A DNA stretch of 64,000 nt from NCBI RefSeq assembly GCF_004027225.2, contig NC_044277.2:25744995-25808994 (forward strand), read 5' to 3'. This DNA comes from Strigops habroptila (lineage: Eukaryota > Chordata > Aves > Psittaciformes > Psittacidae). Under the pieces are notes generated by a model. That model was not told the origin of the DNA. It searched no databases and saw only the letters and a program-made list of their open reading frames with translations. This document shows, one piece after another, positions 1 to 12,000 of this stretch (position 1 is its first letter; every line of letters starts with the position of its first letter). The position numbers and the translations under genes were made by a program.

Positions 1-3000
1 ACTTGAAGAGTAGAGGAAACAGGATGACTAATTTTGTGGGTTTGAGTTTTAATAATTAGCTAGAGTAAGCGCAGAATGAGATTGCAGTCTTATTTGTCAG
101 TATTGTTAGTGGAGAATGTGGATATGTGTACAACAGATGCTTAAAGTGGATAGTTTGAATATATTCCTAAAAGTGTTTTCCTCTTAGTTACTGAAGTAGA
201 AGGTCTTGGTCTTAGCTTAGATAATGAGAAATCAGAGGCTCTCTTTCTTCTTAACATTCTCTTGGAAAAAAAGAAATATTTGTATAAATAGTTTTAACAC
301 AGCAAGTATTTTAACTTCAGAGCTTTACTTTAAAACAAAAAGAACAATGAGTCAGTGTGGATAGGTAAATCTGAATTTTGTAACTTTAATTTTCTGTTCT
401 TGCAGCTTTTATCCTCCAGTTGACGAGCCTTCCATTGGCACTGAAAAACTGGATTTGTCTGAGCATCATGAAAGGAAAAAAATATTCAGTGGAAAAACTT
501 TTGTATTTCTAACTGCCAAGCAGGTAATGGGGCTTTACTTTGCAAAAAAATGTTGCAGGGGTAGCTAAGCACAGATTTGATTCTGTTCTCTGTGAATTTA
601 CCCTCTTTCTGGGTTCATGAGGAAAGAAGGATTTCTGTGTATTTATCTGCTTGCAATACAATGGCCTAAGCAAGATGAAAAATGGGGAGAAGCAGAACAT
701 ATCACATCTGCATTAGTGCATCAGTGATAAGCATTACGCTGATAGTTCATTAAGCTGATACTTTTAAACTGACTGCATTTCAAGGTTTTATTTTTGTATT
801 TGCATTCCTTTTTTAGTACAAGAAACTGGGTCCAGCCGTTATTCTTGGAGGCGGGGAAGCAAAGTTGATGACAGAAGGAAGAAAAGAAACATCTTTACTA
901 GTTTCTCCTGGCGTTTGTGTTGTTGATGTGATGTTGACAAACTCTCAGATCCCAGGATCTGACTCCATGAGAAACTGGACTGATTCTGTTCTGACTGTCT
1001 TGCAAAGGTGCAGCATCGTTCTCCTGTACTTCAGAATTTCTGCAGAGATTTAGTCACTGTGTTTGCATACATAAGGCGGGCATTTTTTTCATTGCTTTAA
1101 GTATTTAGCATAGTAATTAAAATTTCTTGAAGCAGGAAAGAAAGGACTTGGCAGCTTTTTGAGGATTTGATGAGGTTTTTGTGGGTTTTTTTGTTTTGGT
1201 GTTTGGTTTTGTTGGGGTTTTTTTCCTTTTTTGGAGGATCCAATTCTGTAAAAAATTGATTGTAATGGAGCTGCTTTGAAATTACAGACAGCAAGTGGGT
1301 TTTCTACTATCTAAAAGAAGTTAAAAATATATTTTAAGAATGGAAAATAGATAATCTGATTTTTTTATAAATATACATATTCATTTCATGGAAAACAGAT
1401 GAGATGGCGCCTTGAGGTCAGGTGGTTTCTTGCTGTCTAATTATTTGCATACAGTGTTTCTGAAGAGCAGCTTCTGTTTAATGAAAATCAGTTTTGGTGG
1501 TAAGTTTCGTTTGAGAGGGCAGGCCATTTTATTAAAACAATGAAAGAAAACAAAATCCCTGTCTTTAACCTAATACATAAACCTAGTTCCCCTGAATTTT
1601 CTTGCTAATTAGAGAAAACTGTACTCAAGCTCTTCTCATAGCTGTAGTACAGAGGAGGTGGGGGTGTGTGGCTGACTTAACGTATAAGAAATGCTCATAT
1701 CTTTCCATTCACACACATTTTTGAACCGGAGGTAGAGCACAGTTGGTTAGATGCCCAGAAATCGGGTAGGGAGAGATACATTGGTCAGGTTACTGAAACC
1801 AGACAGTAACTACAGCAGCAGTAAACATGGAAGTTTGTATGTATAGGACATGAGTATAATGATGGATAATTATGCTGACTTATTGTATCATGAAAAATTG
1901 TAGTGTAGACTGCTAGTTTTTGACAGGAGGAGTGGAACATCTTGTACTTTGTCATATCTATGCCCATTTACCTATTCATTTTTGAATCTGTATTGAGAAA
2001 CTTTTTTTTTTCTGTCTTTATTTTATTTGTATATTAACAGCAAGGATCTCAGGGCTATTCCCGAGGCAGAAATTGGATTGGCAGTTCTCTTCATGTCTAC
2101 AGAAAAATTCTGCAACCCTCAAAAGCAGCTTGGTAACAAAGGTAATTGGAAGAAGGCTAGTAATAAGTTAATAGCATTAAAGAGGCAGTATTTCTTTTTC
2201 TACAGGGCAGCAACTGCTAATGTTCAAGTTCTTTTGTTTTGCTAGATCACTAAAATAGAACGAGACTGTATGAAAAATATATACAGATCTGAAGAGGTAA
2301 TTGTTTTTTAATGGTCTTGCAATAAACTGCAATGACTATCATATGACTCATAAATAAAAAAGTAGGAATCTAAAATCAGCATAAGAAGCAGACACTTTGC
2401 TCTTTAAAGGAAAGATACAGTCTTCTGAAGTTCATATTTTTAATGGCCACTGAACTAATATGTGTGTGGTAGTTTGGATTTCATGCTGTTGTCTTTCGTG
2501 AAAATACTGGGGTAATGGGGAGGTAAAACATGAGTGTTAGAAATGGAGAGAACGGAATTAATTTGTAAATTTGCCGCCTTCTCCTCCTCCTCCCCCCCCC
2601 CCCCCAAAGGAATTTGCTTCAGGAAAATTCAACCACCCCCCACCCAGTAAAACCAAATGCAATCTTGGCATAAGAAGTAAAAACAATGAGGCATGATTGC
2701 CACATTTACTAAAGTAATAGTTTGAGGGTGGACATTCCAAGTCTTGACTTGAAACTTGACACATCTACTAATACAGTAGTAATAAAAATCTCTGAGACAC
2801 AAAAAGAGTTTTTATTTGTCTAATTCTCTTTTCATGCTTCTTCCAAAATTATTGCTCTCTAGTTTGTTTCAGTAAAATTGTCAGAGTTGTGTATAATTTT
2901 AGCTTCTGTTCTGTTCTACAAATGTTGTAATGGGTAGCAAATCCTACAATTTAAAAAAAAAAAAAAAAGGGGCACCCCATAAATTTGTATATATAGGAAC

Positions 3001-6000
3001 ATTACTTAAAAATATGTTTTGAATAGAGAAAGATATACATGCAGTAAGTGGCAGAGCTCTGAAAAATACTTTGGCTGATGGTATTCTTGTATAAATAACT
3101 TGTATATGATTGTCTATCCATTTAGTTTAGAAAGCAACGCAAAATAAATTAATTCTCAGGTTAAATTTAAAGATATAGACCCTGCAGATATCTGAAGTAA
3201 TCAGAAATGCTGATTCTTGTTTCCAGTCTTAATGATTCACAGGTAAAAGCTGTCTGAATGAATTGTGTAAAAAGTTTGAATATCAGGCATTTAAAGGTGG
3301 CTATGTTTACAGTTTATTTGCTAAGAGGAAACAAATACTATTATTTGGGAGTTACAACTTCCATGTATGTGTTTCAAATCAAAGGAATTGTAAACAAGAC
3401 TTCTTCCTCAGTTCTTGTCTCAGAACAAATAGCAACATATAATAAGATGTGGTTGCTCAAGGAGGAGACCTATGTGTATCTGTAGGTGATTTGTTCCTCT
3501 ATAGCTTACAGTGCTAGGAAAAAATTAACGAATGAATGTATAGAGAATGGGTTATCTGAAATCATAATACATCATCGTCTTGATCAGAACGAGATGCAGG
3601 AAGAATGTAAAGGGCTGAGAGATGAGTAGTAATTAAAAATGTATCTAGAAGCACCATGAGACGTTAAAATAGTGAATGTTAGCATCCTTTGGCTTGGAGA
3701 AGACATAAGTATATGAAGACAAGGACATACGAAAGGGAAGACAATATAAAGATGTTACATGTGCTCTTCTTTCTGTTATACAGAGAAATAATGAATGGAG
3801 AGCAGCAAATGATGTTTTAAGATAATCCCCTGACTATAGGGATTATGCGAAGTTGGCTGTGGAAGACAGTTAACCTAAATTTTTTTGATAGCAAATACTG
3901 GTTCTACATTAGTAGAAATAATCCCAAATATAATAATCACATGTTAAATATCGTCATAAAGCAGTAAATGTAAGGAGTTTTGTGCTCTGACAGTTGTGCA
4001 TGTAATATGTATTGCATGACTTATTATGTTATATCCATATTAATACATGATTTCCCATTGTGCTTCATTTTTATTAAAAAAAAAATCCATTACTTCATTC
4101 AGTGGAATATTTAATTAAACCTGAATCCCATAATATGGTCCTTTAGACCTGTTTCTTTCAGTTGTGTTTTCTTTTTAATTAATCTGCTTAACTGTTTTAT
4201 TAAAATTGCTTTAAGACCATTTTACAAAAATCTCACCAGATCAGTTACTGATGTGTGATAACACATGCAAAGAAACACCAATTTGATCCTAACCTTTTAA
4301 TTCTTCTCTTGTGTTGATCTTGCAGTTGTAACTGAAAGTACTTCTGCGTCAGCTGTTGTTGGGCGAGCTGTTTCTCAGAGTTTGGTTGTGGATGAAACCA
4401 TAATGGTAGCTGCTGCAGATAGCAGCACAGCATATGTAGCTGACACAGAAATAGAAGAGCAGACGTGGTAAAGTATTCTTGGAAACAGTTTCTAAGCTAA
4501 TACTTGCACATAAAGCAATCTTTTGTGACAGAGGAACTGTATCATTGCCAATGGGCAAACATATATGGTGTCTGAAATGGCAGTTACTAAATAGCTTTCA
4601 TTTGTCTGCAGTGAGATAATTTCTGCAGAAGACATAGGACTTGCATGACTCAGATACAAATGTAGATACTGCTTATCTGATTTGACAGTCTTAACTATTA
4701 GAAATTTTCAAGCCATTTCACAATTATAAAAATATATTTATCATGATGGATTTTACAATTTGTTTTTAGCACACCTGCATTTTTTGTAAGTATGTTCAAA
4801 GTACAGGTACAGCTGTTTTTTTTAAGTGGTATTCTGCAGTGTATCTCTGTGGTATCTTCTTATGTGTTTGCTTAATGTTTTTTTTCTCTTTAATGTAGTA
4901 TGGAGGTAGAGAATACTCCCCAGATGGATAGACTAGGGAAGATGGCTTTCCAGGATATAACCGCCATAAAGAGAAACCCTAGCACCAGTGGCAGCTTAAA
5001 TGCAGGAACATCGACATCTAGAGTGAACAGAACATCTGGGTTTAGTCAAAAAAGTCATTCTGTCTCACCGTCTAAGAGTTCAGAAGCTGTTAAACTTAGT
5101 GAGTGTGCTTCACGTCACCAGTCTAACTCCATTACGAATTACTTCCAGGTAGCTAGAAAAAGGTATGTTGAAGTGTTCTTGACATTATTTCCCTTATTGT
5201 TACATTGGTGCTGTTCTGGGAAATAATTTTAACTCGAGGGATGTACATTTCATTCAAAATATACTTAAAAAGGTAATTTTTAGATCAGCTTTCTAGAACA
5301 GCAAGCTTTTCCTCAAGGGTACATATGTTCAAATCTCATAATGCAGTCACTAAAACGCCAGGAAGCTGTTAGTTGCAAATGCAGCTAGTTATATTCAAAA
5401 ATGCTTTTGTAATTTCTTTCTTTTGTAATTACTTTCTGGTTAAGGGAAAGAGCTGAAGAAGGAGAAGAAACATCTGTAGCCAAACTAGGAAGGCTGAAGG
5501 AAGGGTCATCGCCTGTTCTCAAGTTCACTGAACCCGCAGTTTCATCAGTGCGGAACAGTGAAGCAGAGCAGCATCAGAAGGATAACAACATCCTGGACCT
5601 AAGCCCAAATTTTGCATTAGAAGACACAGGTGTAAAGCTTGTGAGGGAAAGTGGCAAGCTGACAAGTGATAAAACTGACATTAAAACTACTTCTAGTGAA
5701 AAGCATGCGTCAAAGAAGAGAAAGGAATTAGATGATTTATCTGAAGATACAGAGGCACTAGAAATTGTGTTTGGAAGCAGAGACCTAGACTGGGAAGATC
5801 AAATGGCAGATCGTGACCAGAAAGCTCAGAGAAAAAAAAAATGTTTGGAAGGCAAAGGAAGCAGGATTCAAGAAGTAAATGTAAAACAGAGAGAGGAGAA
5901 TAAAATGCTGGTAAGTTATATTCTTCTCATGTGACTAATTTTGGAAATTTACAACTGTGTTAGAAGGGTGCAGATTAGGGTGCTTGGCATACAGGAAGTG

Positions 6001-9000
6001 GCTTCGTAAAGTTTGTTGCTTAAACCTCTCAAATCACTGTGAACTAAAAATTGACATGATGTGTCTATTACATGTGAACGCCGCAGTGTAACACCTATCT
6101 AAATGTTTTTTCATTCTTCAGGACATTGTTCCTATGTGAATTGAAAGCTGTATTCTGAAGGTTTTCTTCTCTTTTTGCTTGAAGTACTGTGGGTAGAGCA
6201 GCAGAATATATCACTGGTCCAAGAAAAAGTTCTTGTATGTTGTTGTTAATTATAACATTGATATTTATACAAAAATAATAATTATATTACCTTTATGTAA
6301 TGGATTTTCTGAATAAATCCTTAGTTGACCTGTTGGGTTAGCAAAGTAGTATCCAACATCTTACGAGTCAGACTCTCTAGATGTCATGAGAAAGATTATT
6401 AAAATTCCTGTATGAGTCGATTCAAATCACTAATATCCTCTTAAAAAAAAAAAAAACCAACAACAACAACAAAAGCAGAAAACAAAACCAAACCAGCTCG
6501 TAATTAGATTTCTTGATTAGTTCTCTGGTTTTGAGAATAAGGCAATTTTCAAAGAGAAATGAAGAAAACAATAGATTTTGAGTTAACAGTAGCCACTTCA
6601 TTGAAAAAAACAAAAGCAGTTTTGTAGAGGAAAACAATTTTGAGAGCTCTAGCAGAGCAGACAGTTAACAGTGCAGAAGGGAACAAGAGACAAGGACTAG
6701 GTTTAAGTTTTGCTTATTTAAAAAATATGTATATATATTACTGTACTATCAGCATAAAGCTGATCTGACTTTTTCAACCACTGAAAATAATTTATGAAGG
6801 GTAAATCTGGTTTTAAACTATTAGGAGGAAAGCAACCTGCAGAGTACTTTCCTGTCCTAGTAATGAAATGTGCTGTCTGCACACATGTACACTTCACATG
6901 TGAAATTGAAAGTGCTACTTTTTATATTCAAAAGCTTTTACAATATTTTCCACAGCCTGGCAGGTCTTTGAAGACTGTACACATGGAGAAAGATGTGAGC
7001 GAAATAAAGAAAAAAAAACCAAACCCACAATTGTTACAGTGTACATAAAATAATAAAAATTTAAAGTGCAGTTTCTTTTCTGTAGAAATTTTTATATTCA
7101 TATGAAAATGCTTATTCTAATGTATAGAGCAGAAAACAATTTTATGTAGTTAAATTTGTATTTTAATCAAATAGAAAGAAGAGGTACTTGGATCAGTTCT
7201 AACTCCAGAAATGAAAACTGAGTTCAAACAAGAGTCACCAGTCGTGGTAAGAAACCAGGTAATTCTAAGTTTGAACAGCAAACATTTCTATTAAGAAAAT
7301 GGATCAAAATTTTGCTTTTAAGAACATAGCATTTGTGGATCCTATTTCAGGGTAAAGGAGGTTCTGAGGATTGTACTCCTGAGAATAATCACATGTAAAT
7401 TTGAATTGTACAGTCTATATTATTGACTGTGAAAAGACAGAGCGAAGTGTCGTTCATCTGCATGCTTGTGTAATGGCATTTGTATGGATACTTAAGATGA
7501 CTGAAAGTACAGAAACCTAGTTTAATTGTGTTAACCCTTCAGTGTGGCTAATGCGTGTACTCATGTTTTTGTTAGGTTACTGCTTAAAGACCAGGCAAGA
7601 ACGCAATCTTGTTTGCTCTAAGGAGATGAACCAGTGAGAAAATAGATGTAACATACACTGATTAACAGTAAATAGTGTGCTAGGTTTGTTATAGGTGAGA
7701 TGAATAAAGGGGAGTAATGCTGGGAATGACAGTGGGGCAGCGGGAAGGGAGACTAAATGAAACTAAATGGAAAGATTCTGAAGAGATTAAGTTGAGCATA
7801 GCCAGTGAGCAAGTGGCAGGATCAAACCTTTTCAAGTACATACAGAAATCAGCCCAAGAAGAGGGAATGCTGTGCAGGTATACCAAAGTGCAGAGTCTGC
7901 TCACATTAAGGGACTTCTAGTTTATACTTTGCTATAAAACAACTGTACTGCATCTGGGCTGGAGCTGTCTATGAAAATGGTTTAACAGTGCTTGTGAACT
8001 TGTCCTGTACCCAGACTTCCTTTTTAATCCACATAGGTCTAGCTCCAGGCAGCAAAGTGTGCATGCAAACTTGCTGGCATATGAGGTTTTCTCATGTACA
8101 AGAAAAAGTTGCTTCATTGATCACATCCAGCTTACAGCCCTAAAGTTGGCTGTCCTGGGTTCAGCTGTAACAGTTATTTTTCTCCTTCTTAGTAGCTGGT
8201 GCAGTGCTGTGTTTTCGACTTTAGCCTGAGAACAATGCTGATAACACACCGATGTTTTAGTTGTTGCTAAGTAATGCTTGCTCCGATCAAGGACTTTTCA
8301 GTCTCATGTTCTGCCAGTGAGGAGGGGCGCGGGAAGCCAGGAGGAAGCAGAGACAGGACACCTGACCCAAACTAGCCAAAGGGGTATTCCATACCACAGC
8401 ACGTCATGCCCAGTACATAAACTGGGGGGAGTTACCCGGAAGGCCCAGATCGCTGCTCGGGTCGGGCTGGGTATCAGTCGGTGGGTGGTGAGCAATTGTA
8501 TTGTGCATCTCTTGTGTTTATTGTTTTCCTTTTCCCCTTTTAGTTTTGTATTCTCTCCCCTTGTATTTCTCTTATCATTATTATTATTGGTGGTAGCAGC
8601 AGTGGTTTTGTATTATACCTGAGTTACTGGACTGTTCTTATCTCAACCCGTGGGAGTTACATTCTTCCGATTCTCCTCCCCATCCCTCCGGGAGCGGGGA
8701 CGCAGGGAAGAAGGGGGAGAGTGAGCGAGCAGCTGCGTGGTTCTGAGTTACCGGCTGGGCTTAAACCACGACACTGGCCTAAATGGAAAATCTGTAGGCT
8801 AGAATTGAGATGAAGATGTTTGACTTTGTCTTCCTTGGAGTTAGCTGGAGTTTCCATTAGAGTAAGCATACTTGACTGGTCCAGGTAAGAGGCAAGGTGG
8901 AGAAGAGGAAAGAAGTTAATGAAAATAAAACAAAAAATTTCTTACTTGAAGTTTTATCTGGAAGTAAAATCCTAGTGCAGTGAGATACACTGACTTCATT

Positions 9001-12000
9001 ATTATTACTGCAGTTCTTAATGGTCCTGTCTTTTGAACAGATGTAAATACGAAAGAAATTTACTGAGCTCCCAGCTCTGTCGGTCGTACATGAGGAGGCT
9101 GAGAAGTACATCCATCTTCTTGGTTTCTAGCACTGCTGTAGCTTCCCTTTGCCCTTTTGTAATCCTAACTTTTGCCTCAGCTGTGCTCATGATTATTTCT
9201 TTCTCTAAAGTTTATACTGTTAGATACGCTGTATGTCTCTTTATACACTTGAAATGCTTTTTCCTTTTCTTCCCACCTAAGAACCACAACAAAATGCAAG
9301 ATGACTCCAGCAATCTTCCTAGCAGACTTCTGTTGACTGAGTTTAGATCATTGATTGTCAGCCATCCAAGACAGAACAGTCAGCTTACTGGAAATACCAG
9401 CTATGGGGGAAAGAAAAATTTCAAACTGTTCAAAAAGGTTGGTGTGTATTTGAAATGGTCACAAGATGGCACTATTTAAAAGTACTAGAAAAGTTTGCCT
9501 TAAGATTGCAGAAATATGTTAGGAAAGCTTGGGGTTTTCTTAAATTGACAGTAACTGCAGAAAGAAACAATTTAAATACCATATTATATTGTTAACAGAT
9601 ATTTTGCTAATTGACTGAAGAAGTACCAGGCTGACAGAGGCTTACCTCATGCTAGATTATTTAGAGACTTGTACTCTCTATTCCAAGCTGTTACTTGAAT
9701 AAGTTAAGTGATGGCTACCATCTCCCAAAAGCTAGCAAGTTGACTTCCCCAAACACCATATGTTAAAATACATGTTTATACATATGCTGTGTATGAAGCA
9801 TAGCATATGCTTTAACATGTTTCAGAATCTTGCATTTTACCTAATAAATCTTGGATTTTAAATAGAACTAATATCTTACAAAGGTAAGATATATTGGTTG
9901 CTTGGCTCCTGAGGATAATTTAAATGTAAAAATACCACTTCAGCTCATATTAAAAAATAATATAGAAAAAAAGGCATAAGATTACTAGAAATGCATTTCA
10001 GTAAAATATTGCGTAGAGAGTGAGAGTCACATAATACAACTTCCAGCTTTCTGGGAGTATGCTCTCATTTTTAGATAACATTTTAAATTTCTAATAGTAT
10101 TTTCTTTTCCACCATTTTGTAAGAGATGCTTATGCATTCTGATGGTAAAATAGAATCTATCAGTAAAAATCAGTTTATAATGTTTTCAAACTCCACTTAA
10201 TGTAGTATGATTTATTTAGCATATATAACTTGTCAGCTTTTTTTTTTTTTTTTTTTTTTTTGGTAAAAGGAGGGAGTTAATAGCTTTCTGTAAATGTTGT
10301 GGTTTTTTTTACTACAATCTCTTTTAAATATGGTCTCTGATGTTATTCAGAGGAAGACTGACTGACTTTCTTCTGTGATATCTGAATAGACTTTCTGAAT
10401 TTGTTGAAACAGACCTTTTACTTGCAGCGTGGTTCCTTGTGTTGTAATTGTAAGACTTTATTGTCTGACAGGTAGCTTATCCAGGGGCCGGGCAACTTCC
10501 ATACATTATTGGAGGGTCAGATTTGATTGCTCACCATGCTAAAAAGAATTCAGAGCTAGAAGACTGGTTAAGGCATGAAATGGAGGTAAGGAATTATTTC
10601 GTGAAGGTGATCAAAAACTTGCCTTATGTAGCTGCTCATACCAACCTCTGGTCATTACTGAAATACTTCTGAACTTTATTTTTTAAATAAAACCTCAGCT
10701 GTCCACAGATGCTCATAGGAACATATACATTAGAAAAATTACTGGAAGTCAGAGGTCAGTGGTAAGGCTCATCTTTTTGCTGAGTATTTGAATTCACTTT
10801 ACATGCAACAGTCATATAATCAGAAATACTGATTTAAAGCAAAATCAATGAGTTAAAAGAAAATTATCTTCTTTTTCTTTTTTTTTCCTTTTTTTTTCTT
10901 TTTTTTTTTATAAGCAAAATAAGCATTATGGAAACTTGTGGCTTCTAAAAATGTGACAGTGAGCTAGAAAAAAAATCTTCACCTTTTTTATGTAAAAGTT
11001 ATAAATAAATTATATTTTGTCATCGCAGTTCTCTAGCACTTTGATTTTCCAATAGTTTCTTTAAAAATACTTGCTGATAAGTCATATTCTGTTTCCAGAG
11101 CCTGATTAAGATCCCATCATATCAACACTTTTTGATTATCCCCCCTTTTGCCTAGATAACACTAATTACACCACAAATACTCAGATAAAAATTTCCCTAT
11201 TTCTGTAATGATGCTTAAAACCCAAACCCCATATTTCTGACAAAAAATGCTATCTTGCTCAAACTACTACATTCCGTAAGTTGGTAGTAGTAGCCAAACT
11301 TGAGTAGTGAAATACATTATCTAATGTGAACATGCACTAAATGGAATGTTTAGAGAAAACTTACTTTTTCAGGAAAAACTGTGTTAGTGCAGTAGTATAT
11401 TGTTTTTCTATGTTGGTTATTAGTTTCATCCTTAACATCAAATAATAAATAAATTGATTTTCTCAGGAACAGAACCGACATGCAAGAGAAGAATCACTTG
11501 CTGATGATCTCTTTAGGTAAGAGTGTTATGTTTGTACTTAGAAAATGTGGTGGAGTTTGGTTTTTTTGTTTTTTTGGTTTGGGTTTTTTTTTTTTGCATC
11601 ACATCTTTTGTTGGGCAAAAAGGACTACTTTGGCTATTCTTTTCAAAATTCCATGGGTTCCCATGCATGGAATATACCCAGAATGATTCAACTTGTCCCA
11701 ATTTTTTTTTTATGCCTTAAACTTTCAATTTCATTCAGACTTGCTACAGTTTTTTAATAAGAACATTCTGAAACAAAAACATTGCTATTTCCTGGCTGAT
11801 ATGCACAAGCTTGATTGTTCACAAAGGCTGGAAGAGATTCCAGGGTCAGACTTTCTGCCATTAGTGTTTGCTAGAGCCTAATGAAGTGTTTTGGTCTTAT
11901 GATGAAGTCAGTCATGTGAACTGTGAAGAAAAAGTGATGGAGTCTGCCACTTTTTCATTCTGACCATGGCACTTGCCTATCCTTTTGCTGGATGACTTGA

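Noticed and set aside
8278-8622. 115-codon ORF in the solo LTR, with a similar ORF at 60483-60764
   Set aside because: Both are translations of the same LTR U3/R sequence and end at unrelated positions. Similarity reflects the shared repeat, not a gene.
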